31,253 nucleotides of DNA from Candidatus Bathyarchaeota archaeon (GCA_018397055.1 JAGTQS010000008.1:1-31253); one strand, 5' to 3'. Positions 7,993 to 15,757 are shown, numbered from the stretch's first letter. Translations and numbers: made by a program. Notes: generated by a model not told the origin, from the sequence alone.

Positions 7993-9201
7993 CTAACAGA
8001 CTGGAATCTTGCCCATAGCTAACTCCATACAGAATTCTTCAATGTTTTCAAGCTCAAAATCAACAACTTCCTCTGCTTCCCTCTTAATCCCATCAAAAGA
8101 AACACGCCCATCCGGAATGATCTGAACCGCTGCGACTGTCGGCTGGTCAATAGGCTGCCCAATCTTGCTCAACAACCAAACATAGACCTCTTTAACGTCC
8201 TGAATCTGCTGGTGAATCTTGTTCGCAATCTGAAAAGTCAACAAATTATAGATTTTACCAACATGACTAACAGGATTTTTGCCAGCTGCAGCTTCTGAAC
8301 ACTGAGGCCGATTAAGTGAAATAAGCCCGTTCACCCTGTTTCCTCTACCTACCTGACCGGAATCAGCCCCGTCTGCGCTTGTACCTAAAACGGTTAAGTA
8401 AACGCCATCTATACCTCTTCCAGGAGTGTCCAAAGTGTTCAGCTGCACCTGCGTCTTAGAGAAGTTATTATTCTCCATAACATACTGCCTCACGTTTTCA
8501 AGAATCTCCTCTTTTAATTCAAAATAATGCCTTTCACTTTCGACGAAACGGTCAACAAAAGCCATTGAAATAATCAATTCCAGATTATCATCTTTTCTCA
8601 AACCCATAACCTTAATGTCCTCACCAGACTCGGGAAAACTCTTCTTAAACTCCTTCGAGTTCAAGTAATTCTCCGTCTTCAAAACAGCCATCTCCGTCTT
8701 CGTAAGAGGCGCCCAACCAACAGCCGCAGAGGTGTCATTCGCCTCAAGAACCTTACCGCCTCTTCTAAAAATATCTGTCAACGCAGATGAACCTGGCTGG
8801 ATCTCCACCTGGTACACAACGTGCTCATTGGGATTCACAAACCGCATGTTCTTCTTAAACCATTGTTTCGCTGTTTGAACCGCAATCTCCTCAACGGGAA
8901 TTTCGTCACCATCAACCTCGTATGTTGCTCTATCGCCAAAGATTAGCTTCATCGGCTTTTTTACTATGCCACCCTTAAATCGCGTTTCAACATGCCCAGC
9001 AGCTAAAAGAGACTTGTCAATATTGTGATGCAGAATACTTCCAGTCCTTTTCAAGTACTCCTTGCTAAGGTTAATTGAGATATCATTCATTATGCTGTCG
9101 CAAATGGTATCCGGATGTCCCAGCCCCTTTCTCTCAATCACCTCGATTCTCTGTTTTTCCAAAGGAACTTGTTTCAGATCCGTAACAACAATGTTTCTCA
9201 T
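7993..9201 (-). CDS. mat: Archaeal-type S-adenosylmethionine synthetase
   Basis: This enzyme makes S-adenosylmethionine from methionine and ATP, releasing phosphate and diphosphate. It is 402 residues, the normal length for the archaeal family, which is very divergent from bacterial MetK. Motifs include ERKGLGHPDTICDSI (residues 23-37), AAGHVETRFKGG, ANDTSAAVGWAPLT (154-167) and the glycine-rich GTSADGADSGQVGRG (273-287) leading to SLNRPQCSEAAAGKNP. The ATG start at 9201 has ggtg a few bases upstream and a TATA box about 45-55 bases upstream on the minus strand. An HTH-CBS regulator is divergent across a 189-base gap. The product feeds all methylation and radical-SAM chemistry, and a MetE-like methionine synthase candidate lies at 15741. 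Confidence 0.97.
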   Translation of the reverse strand: MRNIVVTDLKQVPLEKQRIEVIERKGLGHPDTICDSIMNDISINLSKEYLKRTGSILHHNIDKSLLAAGHVETRFKGGIVKKPMKLIFGDRATYEVDGDEIPVEEIAVQTAKQWFKKNMRFVNPNEHVVYQVEIQPGSSALTDIFRRGGKVLEANDTSAAVGWAPLTKTEMAVLKTENYLNSKEFKKSFPESGEDIKVMGLRKDDNLELIISMAFVDRFVESERHYFELKEEILENVRQYVMENNNFSKTQVQLNTLDTPGRGIDGVYLTVLGTSADGADSGQVGRGNRVNGLISLNRPQCSEAAAGKNPVSHVGKIYNLLTFQIANKIHQQIQDVKEVYVWLLSKIGQPIDQPTVAAVQIIPDGRVSFDGIKREAEEVVDFELENIEEFCMELAMGKIPVC

Positions 9202-9243
9202 TGAAATTCACCATTCCATCTTGTTCTGTGCTAACACCTTAAT

Positions 9244-9254
9244 TAAATATATAC
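9244..9254 (-). promoter_or_regulatory. TATA-box candidate for the AdoMet synthetase gene
   Basis: On the minus strand this reads agtatatattt. Its distance to ATG 9201 predicts a leader of about 20 bases that includes the ggtg ribosome site. Two ctttac direct repeats lie just beside it, around 9254-9274 on the plus strand. Confidence 0.5.
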
Positions 9255-9353
9255 TTTACGGAATAATCTTTACACAAAACATGCATTATTATACATCCAA
9301 TAAGTCATAAACTGCCAATAACTTGAAAGAAAAGCACATAAGAACCCGCCAGC

Positions 9354-9388
9354 AATATATAATATATAAAAAATAACTGGTGGTTATT
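9354..9388 (+). promoter_or_regulatory. TATA box plus inverted repeat over the RBS of the HTH-CBS gene
   Basis: A run of alternating A/T (tatataatatata) at about 9356-9368 is a strong TATA candidate. Right after it is a perfect inverted repeat, aataac-tggtg-gttatt (9372-9388), whose loop holds the ggtgg ribosome site for TTG 9391. The half-site aataact also occurs at 9317-9323. The position suits autoregulation by the encoded HTH protein, which is an inference. Confidence 0.45.
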
Positions 9389-9390
9389 CT

Positions 9391-9948
9391 TTGCCATTAA
9401 CAGGATATATTCTAAAGAAAAAAAGACTTGAGGCAGGCTTAACACAAAGCCAGCTTGCAAAGATGGTCGGAGTGTCACAAGCTCACATCGCAAAAATAGA
9501 AAGCGAAAAAGTGGATCCAAGACTCTCAACAGTAAACAAGATCCTAGAGACACTCGAAGGAGGAAGAGGAAGAAAATGCGGAGAAATCATGACCCGCAAC
9601 GTAATCACCGCAAACCCCAAAGACAAAATTAGGGAAGCAAGCGAAATAATGGTAAGATACGCAATCTCGCAACTACCCATAATTGACGACGGAAAAGTCA
9701 TAGGAATGATAACTGAAGAATCAATCATCAGAAACCTAAATCCCAACATCGCAGAGGAGACAGTGGAGAAAATAATGAAGCCTCCTTTCCCAAGCGTCCC
9801 AGAAGACACAGACATTGCCATAATTAGGCCTCTTTTAGAAAAAAACTCAGGGGTCTTAGTGACAAAGAAAGAGAAGCTGGTCGGCATCATCACCCGTTCA
9901 GATCTTCTAAAAGTCGTTTCAAACATTGCCTTCGGCACTACATCATAG
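9391..9948 (+). CDS. XRE-type HTH regulator with two CBS domains
   Basis: This 185-residue protein has an N-terminal XRE/Cro-like helix-turn-helix (residues about 6-56, with LTQSQLAKMVGVSQAHIAKIES) and a CBS pair (about 66-118 and 126-180; IMTRNVITANPKDKIREASEIM, VTKKEKLVGIITRSDLL). CBS pairs commonly bind adenosine ligands such as AMP, ATP or AdoMet, so this is a candidate ligand-sensing transcription factor. The TTG start is supported by ggtgg seven bases upstream. It is divergent from the AdoMet synthetase gene, which suggests, but does not prove, that it senses AdoMet or ATP and controls that gene. The same architecture is widespread in archaea, and most members have no proven ligand. Confidence 0.9.
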   Translation: MPLTGYILKKKRLEAGLTQSQLAKMVGVSQAHIAKIESEKVDPRLSTVNKILETLEGGRGRKCGEIMTRNVITANPKDKIREASEIMVRYAISQLPIIDDGKVIGMITEESIIRNLNPNIAEETVEKIMKPPFPSVPEDTDIAIIRPLLEKNSGVLVTKKEKLVGIITRSDLLKVVSNIAFGTTS

Positions 9949-9949
9949 A

Positions 9950-9971
9950 TATGAAAAACGCGTCTTTCATA
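9950..9971. terminator. Hairpin between convergent genes
   Basis: The arms tatgaaa and tttcata are perfectly complementary with an 8-base spacer. The hairpin begins two bases after the stop of the HTH-CBS gene and lies between it and the convergent NAD synthetase gene. No U-run follows directly, so its role as a terminator is only a suggestion. Confidence 0.3.
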
Positions 9972-10018
9972 AACGCATAAAATATTACTATCAACTGCCG
10001 TTCTATGATTCCGCGGTT

Positions 10019-11686
10019 TTAGCCTTTGTATTTATTAACTATAGGCATCCTCCACCCAATTCCAAAAGCCTGCTTAGTAATCTTTATACAAGGAACCGCT
10101 TGCCATCTCTTGTATTCAGACTTCCTTATTCGATTGTAAACGTCGTCCACAACAGCCTTGGGATATCCCATCCTAACTAGTTCTTTTCGACTTCTGTGGT
10201 GCTCAATTATTTCGTCAACCAAAGGACTAACAACATCAAAGTCAAATGGATTAAACTGACCTTCCTTCAACTCAGGCGACGGCTTCTTCCTAAAAACATT
10301 CTCTGGAATGATTTCTCTTCCAGCTTTAATGTTGACATACCTAGCGAGCTTGTACACGTCAAGCTTGTTTACATCGCCTAAGGCTCCTATTCCCCCAGCC
10401 ATATCTCCATACAAAGTGCAGTACCCCAACGCGAGCTCAGTCTTGTTTCCTGTGTTCAAAACCAAAATTTTCAAATTTTTTAGTCGATTCGAAATATCCA
10501 TTAGGCAATTTGCCCTAGTCCTAGGCTGAATGTTTTCGTCAGCAACCGGGTCATCATCTGACTCGTGAACACCAAAATGTTTTCTAATCACCTTAAGAGG
10601 TTCATCAAGTGTTCTTTTGTAGCTTTCAATGATCTCGTTAATCGAAAATTTTACAAAACATATCCCTAAGTTATTCGCCAATTTCTCTGCATCGGTCTTG
10701 CTGTGCTCACTTGAATATTTTGACGGCATAGAAACGCCGATGACGTTTTCTTTTCCTAAGGCTTCAACAGCGATGCAAGTCGTTAATGAAGAGTCAATTC
10801 CGCCGCTCATTCCGACAACAGCTTTCTCAAAGCCCATTTTCCTGTAGTAATCTCGAATACCCAGAACCAACGCATTAAATTTTTCCTCCTCTTTGCAATA
10901 CGTTGGAACAGTGACCTTGGGCGCCGTCCAAGTTGTCCTATCAATATCAACCACTATGAAGTCTTCCTGAAACTGTTTGCCAAACGCAATAAAGTTTCCC
11001 TCAGCGTCAACACCCATGCTTTGTCCGTCAAAAACAAGCTCGTCTTGGCCACCAACAAGATTAACGTAAAAAATTGGAACATGCAATTTTTGGGCTTTTT
11101 CCTTAAGCAGTTTTTCGCGTTCAAACCTTTTTCCAACATAAAACGGTGAGGCCGAAATATTGATTATAACTTGTGCTCCACGTTTCACAAGAATGTCAGT
11201 GACCTTAACCTCGTATTTCTTATCCCACAAATCCTCACAGATTTCGACACCTAGTTGAACTTGCCTTCCACCTATGTTCACACTTAAAGGTTGAATTTCA
11301 TCCTCTTTTGCTGGAACAAAATATCTATCCTCATCAAAAACATCATACGTAGGCAGAAGAGCTTTGTGCGCTATACCAACAATCCTGTCTCCCTCAAAAA
11401 CAGTTGCAGCATTAAACAGTTTGTCTTTCCTATGGTCGACAAAACCCACTACGCCGACTATGCTCTTATTCATCTTAACTATTTTTTTAACAACCTTAAC
11501 ATTGTCTTTAACAAATGATTTTTCACGCAACAGATCTAGAGGAGGATAACCAGTGACAGCTAATTCAGGAAAAACCACCAACTTAGCTTTATGCCTTTCA
11601 GCTTCTTTAATATAATCAAAAATTTTTCCAGCGTTTCCATCAAGATCTCCAACAGTTGGATTAATTTGAGCCATGGCAACCCTCAT
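10019..11686 (-). CDS. nadE: Glutamine-dependent NAD+ synthetase
   Basis: This enzyme amidates deamido-NAD+ to NAD+, using ATP and ammonia released from glutamine. At 555 residues it joins two domains. The first is an N-terminal nitrilase-fold glutaminase (about 1-260) with the Glu-Lys-Cys triad E41 (VVFPELAVTGYPP), K108 (AHKALLPTYDVF) and C150 (GVEICEDLW). The second is a C-terminal ATP-pyrophosphatase synthetase (about 275-540) with the P-loop SGGIDSS at 294-300 and LNTGNKTELALGYCTLYGD. All catalytic residues are present, so it should use glutamine directly. Many archaea have a short ammonia-only NadE, which makes this form worth noting. Glutamine synthetase lies less than 1 kb upstream. 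The ATG start has a TATA candidate at 11736-11748. Confidence 0.96.
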   Translation of the reverse strand: MRVAMAQINPTVGDLDGNAGKIFDYIKEAERHKAKLVVFPELAVTGYPPLDLLREKSFVKDNVKVVKKIVKMNKSIVGVVGFVDHRKDKLFNAATVFEGDRIVGIAHKALLPTYDVFDEDRYFVPAKEDEIQPLSVNIGGRQVQLGVEICEDLWDKKYEVKVTDILVKRGAQVIINISASPFYVGKRFEREKLLKEKAQKLHVPIFYVNLVGGQDELVFDGQSMGVDAEGNFIAFGKQFQEDFIVVDIDRTTWTAPKVTVPTYCKEEEKFNALVLGIRDYYRKMGFEKAVVGMSGGIDSSLTTCIAVEALGKENVIGVSMPSKYSSEHSKTDAEKLANNLGICFVKFSINEIIESYKRTLDEPLKVIRKHFGVHESDDDPVADENIQPRTRANCLMDISNRLKNLKILVLNTGNKTELALGYCTLYGDMAGGIGALGDVNKLDVYKLARYVNIKAGREIIPENVFRKKPSPELKEGQFNPFDFDVVSPLVDEIIEHHRSRKELVRMGYPKAVVDDVYNRIRKSEYKRWQAVPCIKITKQAFGIGWRMPIVNKYKG

Positions 11687-11735
11687 TCTACGATCACCCG
11701 CTTGTTCACAACGGAAAACTATCCTTTTTTTACTC

Positions 11736-11748
11736 TAATATATATTTT
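11736..11748 (-). promoter_or_regulatory. TATA-box candidate for nadE
   Basis: On the minus strand this reads aaaatatatatta. It lies 50-62 bases before ATG 11686, predicting transcription near 11715 and a leader of about 30 bases. The remaining bases to 11814 show no gene. Confidence 0.45.
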
Positions 11749-11814
11749 CAAATATTGAGGCGCATAAAGGCAGGAAGCCATCGCGAACCAATTAAATTCT
11801 GTATTTATATGATC

Positions 11815-12282
11815 TTAACGAATTTTGATTCTCATGTCTTCTTTAACAATATTTAGTATAATGTTCGTGACAGTTCTTTTCACATAAGGTACTGCAAGCA
11901 GCCCTTTTATAAACTCGTTTAAGCTTGTTCTGTCCATAAACCTCGCAATCACGGCGATGTCAAAATCTCCAGTAATATCATAAACTGACACTACATTATC
12001 AATTTTGGCAATCTCTTTTTCAACATCTGAAAGATGAGCCCCTTCAGCTTGAATAAGCACAAGGGCAGTCATAGCATATCCTACTTTAGCAGGGTCAACG
12101 ATGACCGTGTAACCCTTTATTATCCCTCTTTCCTCAAGGTTCTTTATTCGATTAAATGCAGTTCCAGCTGATATTCCAAGTTTTGAAGCAACTTTATTGA
12201 AGCTCAAACGGGAATCTTCTTGAAGTAAATTTATGATTTTAAAATCAACCTCGTCTATTTTATCAGACAAAACAGGTTCCAA
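11815..12282 (-). CDS. Lrp/AsnC family transcription regulator
   Basis: This 155-residue protein has the standard Lrp plan. An N-terminal winged HTH (residues about 8-60; DFKIINLLQEDSRLSFNKVA, then LGISAGTAFNRIKNLEERGII) is followed by a RAM ligand-binding domain (about 68-145; TALVLIQAEGAHLSDVEKEI, VYDITGDFDIAVIARFMDR). It probably binds DNA as dimers or octamers and senses an amino acid such as glutamine, though the ligand is not readable from sequence. The start is TTG at 12282; a second in-frame TTG lies four codons in. It is divergent from glutamine synthetase, and the shared 135-base space holds two perfect AT palindromes, one over each predicted TATA. Control of itself and of glnA is therefore likely. 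Confidence 0.94.
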   Translation of the reverse strand: MEPVLSDKIDEVDFKIINLLQEDSRLSFNKVASKLGISAGTAFNRIKNLEERGIIKGYTVIVDPAKVGYAMTALVLIQAEGAHLSDVEKEIAKIDNVVSVYDITGDFDIAVIARFMDRTSLNEFIKGLLAVPYVKRTVTNIILNIVKEDMRIKIR

Positions 12283-12326
12283 CTTTTACCGCCCACTCTT
12301 CCTATTGACAAACATTTAATAAATCG

Positions 12327-12346
12327 CAAAATATTTAAATATTTTG
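12327..12346. promoter_or_regulatory. 20-bp perfect palindrome, lrp side of the lrp-glnA divergent promoter
   Basis: The half caaaatattt is followed by its exact reverse complement aaatattttg with no spacer. The AT core lies about 50 bases before the lrp TTG, where a TATA box for lrp is expected. It resembles the AT-rich symmetric sites favoured by Lrp-family proteins. Binding by the adjacent regulator would repress or autoregulate lrp. Confidence 0.6.
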
Positions 12347-12359
12347 TTAATAAACCAAA

Positions 12360-12377
12360 AAATTTATATATAAATTT
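12360..12377. promoter_or_regulatory. 18-bp perfect palindrome over the glnA TATA box
   Basis: The element reads aaatttata-tataaattt and is fully self-complementary. It contains the best TATA box for glnA, with transcription predicted near 12396 and a leader of about 20 bases. Its centre is 32 bp from that of the palindrome at 12327-12346, about three helical turns, so two bound dimers would lie on one face of the DNA. Confidence 0.6.
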
Positions 12378-12417
12378 CACAATTAAAGTCGGTTCGTTGA
12401 ATAAATTGGTGAACTTC

Positions 12418-13884
12418 ATGAAAGACGCTGAAAGCCAAAGGAAAGCCATTGAAACACTTAAGGCGAACAAGGTCCGTTGGGTACATTCAGCCTTCATCGA
12501 CATCAGAGGCTTGATGCAAGACATGGTTATACCAGCAAGTGAATATGTTGAAGGCTCAGCCTTTACGTCCGGAATAGGGTTCGACGGCTCATCGGTTAGA
12601 GGCTTCAAAACGATCGAAGAATCAGACATGATATTTATGCCAGATCCAAATACACTTGCAATAATCCCTTGGGCAAGCGGTGAAAACCAAAAAAGCAGCA
12701 TAATTTTAGGCGACGTTTTCGAATCTTATGGAAGCAAAGAACCGTCCGAGGTAGACCCAAGAGGATACGTTGCAGCAAGAGCTGTTAAAGCCGCACAAGA
12801 AATGGGATTCACCAGCTTTTTCGCTCCAGAGCTAGAATTCTTTATCTTTTCTTCGATCGATCCTACTAAATTAACTTGGGATCTATGGGTCAGTCCAAAA
12901 GGAGGCGAAGGAGACTCTTGGGGAGCGCCAAGAGTTGTGCCACAGTCACCAGAAACTTCTACAGGAAGTTATACTCTTAGGCCAAAAGAGGCGTATTACA
13001 GGCCTCCACCTGAAGACACAACAATTGAATACCGCAACGAGGTTGCTTCTGTCCTTGAAGACTATTTTGGGCTAAAAATTGAAAAACACCATCATGAGGT
13101 GGCAACGTCAGGCCAGATAGAAATCGATTTTCGATTTGGGCCTTTGATTGAAACAGCTGACAGTGCACTTTATTACAAGTTTGTAGCAAAAAATGTTGCC
13201 AAAAAGTATGGGTTAATAGCAACTTTTATGCCTAAACCCGTCTACCTAGACAATGCTAGTGGAATGCACGTTCACGCCTCATTGTGGAAAGGCAAAGAGA
13301 ATGTTATGTACGACGAAAACGATGAATACGCCGAGCTAAGCCAAACTGGAAGATATTTTATCGGCGGATTACTTGAACATGCAAGAGCTTTAACTGCGGT
13401 TTGTTGCCCAACAGTTAGTTCGTATAAACGTCTTGTTCCAGGCTTCGAGGCTCCAATTTACATAATGTGGTCTCGCAGAAACCGATCCGCGCTAGTAAGA
13501 ATTCCATTATATTATAAGGGACCTCAGTACTCCTCGCATAAAAGATGTGAATATCGCGGCGTAGACCCATCTTGTAATCCGTACTTGGCTTTTTCCTGTC
13601 TCCTGATGGCAGGGCTAGATGGCGTTAAAAAGAAAATAGATCCCGGTGACCCAGTTGACGAGGATGTATACAAATTGTCTGCTGAGAGGCGTCGAGCTCT
13701 TGGCATCAAGGAGCTTCCAACAACACTAAAGGAAGCCTTGGATGAGATGAAGAGCAACGAAATTATTCATAGGACTCTTGGAAGTCACATCTTTGACGCT
13801 TTCATAGAATACAAGACGAACGATTGGAACCAGTACTGCCTTTACGTTACACCATGGGAGATAATGAAGTATCTTGATTATTAA
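12418..13884 (+). CDS. glnA: Glutamine synthetase, type I
   Basis: This enzyme condenses glutamate, ammonia and ATP into glutamine and is the main ammonia-assimilation step. It is 488 residues from ATG 12418, which has ggtga six bases upstream; a TTG at 12397 would add seven residues and sits at the predicted transcription start. The beta-grasp domain has GFDGSSVRGF (53-62). Catalytic motifs include ELEFF (E138, E140), HHHEVATSGQIEIDF (224-238), the SGMHVHASLW segment (H284-V-H286), VSSYKRLVPGFEAP and RCEYRGVDPSCNPYLAF. The adenylylation tyrosine motif NLYDLP of GSI-beta is absent, so covalent control of that type is not expected. Regulation probably comes from the divergent Lrp protein and perhaps the two RAM proteins downstream. 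The family is certain. Confidence 0.97.
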   Translation: MKDAESQRKAIETLKANKVRWVHSAFIDIRGLMQDMVIPASEYVEGSAFTSGIGFDGSSVRGFKTIEESDMIFMPDPNTLAIIPWASGENQKSSIILGDVFESYGSKEPSEVDPRGYVAARAVKAAQEMGFTSFFAPELEFFIFSSIDPTKLTWDLWVSPKGGEGDSWGAPRVVPQSPETSTGSYTLRPKEAYYRPPPEDTTIEYRNEVASVLEDYFGLKIEKHHHEVATSGQIEIDFRFGPLIETADSALYYKFVAKNVAKKYGLIATFMPKPVYLDNASGMHVHASLWKGKENVMYDENDEYAELSQTGRYFIGGLLEHARALTAVCCPTVSSYKRLVPGFEAPIYIMWSRRNRSALVRIPLYYKGPQYSSHKRCEYRGVDPSCNPYLAFSCLLMAGLDGVKKKIDPGDPVDEDVYKLSAERRRALGIKELPTTLKEALDEMKSNEIIHRTLGSHIFDAFIEYKTNDWNQYCLYVTPWEIMKYLDY

Positions 13885-13907
13885 AAAAAGAAAAGGTGGT
13901 GAATTGA

Positions 13908-14135
13908 ATGCGAGCATACGTGTTTATTAAAACAAAACCTGCGACGTCCCTAGAGGTAGTTAAGAGGATAAAGAATAAAGTGAAAGAAGTTGTTCAAGCA
14001 GACGCTATCTACGGAAGATATGACGCTGTTGTAATCATCGAGGCTCCAAACCTTGAAAGCGTAAACGAAATCCTCTACAAAGTCATTGAGAAAGACCCCA
14101 ACATTGTCCACACTGAAACCTCTTTAGTACTGTAG
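13908..14135 (+). CDS. Stand-alone Lrp/AsnC RAM-domain protein
   Basis: This 75-residue protein is just the ligand-binding (RAM) half of an Lrp/AsnC regulator, with no helix-turn-helix. It shows the alpha-beta pattern MRAYVFIKTKPATSLEVVKR, IYGRYDAVVIIEA and DPNIVHTETSLVL. An excellent ribosome site (aggtggtgaattgaATG) lies 24 bases after the glnA stop, so it is almost certainly in the glnA operon. Stand-alone RAM proteins can assemble alone or with full-length Lrp and bind amino acids. A role in tuning the Lrp protein at 11815 or in sensing glutamine is plausible but inferred. It is related to, but clearly different from, the next gene. Confidence 0.88.
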   Translation: MRAYVFIKTKPATSLEVVKRIKNKVKEVVQADAIYGRYDAVVIIEAPNLESVNEILYKVIEKDPNIVHTETSLVL

Positions 14136-14186
14136 AATTTGCAATAGAAACTGTTATAGAATAAACATAAAAGGTTAGGTGAAAAA

Positions 14187-14465
14187 TTGCCTTCCAAAGA
14201 TTTACGTGGGAAAGCCCTAAGAGCGTTCATAATGGTTACGGTAAAGCCTGGAACATCGGAAGAAATCGTGAAATCCAGAAGAATCAAAGGTGTAAAAATG
14301 GCTAACTCAGTCCTAGGTAGATTCGATGCGGTTGTGGTAGTTGAAGCAGAAAGTTTAGAGGAGCTTGGCAAGATAATCTACGAAATGGTAGAGCAGCACC
14401 CAAACGTCGTTCACACTGAAACTTTAATTTCAATCTTTCATCCAGCATCTCTAAACTCGCAGTGA
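14187..14465 (+). CDS. Second stand-alone RAM-domain protein
   Basis: This 92-residue protein is a second HTH-less RAM domain. It shares FIMVTVKPGTSEEIVK, LGRFDAVVVVEAESLEELGK and HPNVVHTET with its neighbour, plus about ten extra residues at each end. The start is TTG at 14187, fixed by aggtga just upstream; no ATG fits the fold. It follows the first RAM gene after 51 bases and overlaps the possible GTG start of the next gene by four bases, suggesting one transcript from glnA through the LeuA-like gene. The pair is probably an old tandem duplication. The extra charged N-terminus may alter oligomer partners. Confidence 0.87.
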   Translation: MPSKDLRGKALRAFIMVTVKPGTSEEIVKSRRIKGVKMANSVLGRFDAVVVVEAESLEELGKIIYEMVEQHPNVVHTETLISIFHPASLNSQ

Positions 14466-15757
14466 TCCCGATTTTTTTAAAAAGTTTCACAGAAATGGTC
14501 GGTGTTTGCGGCGTGAATTTTGATAAGTTCGGATTCAACTGTCTTCCATTAGACACGGATCCAATAATTGATGATACAACGTTGAGAGACGGAGTTCAAA
14601 TGCCAGGATTAGCAGTTAATCCCGTGGACGCAGCCAAGATTGCGGAGATGTTAGACGAAATTGGAGTTGAAAGAATCGAATTACATCATTTCCAAAAACC
14701 CGACAAACAAGCAGCGAAACTTATACATAAAATGGGTCTAAAAGCCAGTATAGCCGGGTGGTGCAGAGCAGTAAAGGAAGATGTAGATAACGCTCTTGAT
14801 TGCGGATTCGAGGACATAGGGATTTCACATCCTGTTTCTTTCATACACTTTAAGGCTAAATGGCCGGAAAAGACACCTGAAGAACTCATCGATCGAGTTG
14901 TCGAAGTCGTTGAGTATGCAGCGAAGGACCATGGACTCAAGGTTTTCGTCCACGGTGAGGACAGCACAAGAGCAGACTGGAACTTCGAAAAAAGGTTTAT
15001 CAACGCAATGGCAGATGCAGGAGCAAAATGCTATAGAATATGCGATACAGTAGGCATTGGACTATCCTCCATAGACGCTCCATTACCTATCGGAATCCCA
15101 GCGAAGATAAAAGCCATAAAAGCTGAAACCAAAATAGAAAACGTTGAAATTCACGCCCATGATGATTTCGGAAACGCTGTTGAAAACACGCTCGCCGCTA
15201 TCAGAGCAGCGTCTGGAGTCTGGCCAAAAATCTATGCCAGCACTACTTATCTAGGCATCGGCGAAAGAGCTGGAAACGCAGAGACTGAAAAAGTCATAAT
15301 GAACCTTCTGATGCATCACGGCGTAAAAAAGTTTGAAAACAAAATTAGAAAACTTAAGGAAACTGCTGACCTCATTGGGAAAGCCACTGGTTACGTTGTG
15401 CCTCCGAACAAGGCCATTGTTGGAGACTACGCATTCGCTCATGAATCAGGCATACACACCCATGGGGTTCTCAGTAATGCCTTGACTTACGAGCCATATC
15501 CTCCGGAGCTCGTTGGCAACAAACGACGCTTGACCATAGGTAAACAGTCCGGAAAAGCCATAATCAAGTATATGATCGAAGAGGTAACTGGGAAAACGCC
15601 TAGTAACGAAGCAGTTCTTAATGTTCTGCAAAAGATTAAAGCAATCTACGCCAGTGGAAGAAAAGCCTCTTTAAGGGATGAGGAATTTCGCAGAATCCTT
15701 AGAGAATCCGGACTATTGGAGAAGACAACTAATAATTCTGTTAAAAAGATGCCTTAA
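14462..15757 (+). CDS. LeuA/homocitrate synthase/citramalate synthase family enzyme
   Basis: This is a DRE-TIM metallolyase that condenses acetyl-CoA with a 2-oxo acid. It could be isopropylmalate, homocitrate, citramalate or Re-type citrate synthase, and the sequence does not decide. Motif one is LRDGVQMPG (41-49), with valine where most members have glutamate. The metal motif is EIHAHDDFGNAVEN (H231, H233), followed by LGIGERAGNAETE and the flexible segment AHESGIHTHGV (326-336). The C-terminal LeuA allosteric domain is missing or short (431 residues), as in many homocitrate/citramalate synthases. GTG 14462 overlaps the previous stop but lacks a ribosome site. ATG 14495 and GTG 14513 are alternatives, and the catalytic barrel begins only near residue 34. 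Coupling to glnA suggests glutamate or 2-oxoglutarate supply. Confidence 0.88.
   Translation: MIPIFLKSFTEMVGVCGVNFDKFGFNCLPLDTDPIIDDTTLRDGVQMPGLAVNPVDAAKIAEMLDEIGVERIELHHFQKPDKQAAKLIHKMGLKASIAGWCRAVKEDVDNALDCGFEDIGISHPVSFIHFKAKWPEKTPEELIDRVVEVVEYAAKDHGLKVFVHGEDSTRADWNFEKRFINAMADAGAKCYRICDTVGIGLSSIDAPLPIGIPAKIKAIKAETKIENVEIHAHDDFGNAVENTLAAIRAASGVWPKIYASTTYLGIGERAGNAETEKVIMNLLMHHGVKKFENKIRKLKETADLIGKATGYVVPPNKAIVGDYAFAHESGIHTHGVLSNALTYEPYPPELVGNKRRLTIGKQSGKAIIKYMIEEVTGKTPSNEAVLNVLQKIKAIYASGRKASLRDEEFRRILRESGLLEKTTNNSVKKMP

Noticed and set aside
9483..9938. 151-codon ORF antisense to the HTH-CBS gene
   Set aside because: The plus strand encodes a complete HTH-CBS protein; the antisense text has no recognisable domain and is rich in Ser and Phe as expected for a shadow.
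12255..12701. 148-codon minus-strand ORF running through the lrp-glnA promoter region
   Set aside because: It covers the palindromes and the 5' part of glnA, and its translation resembles nothing but a shadow.
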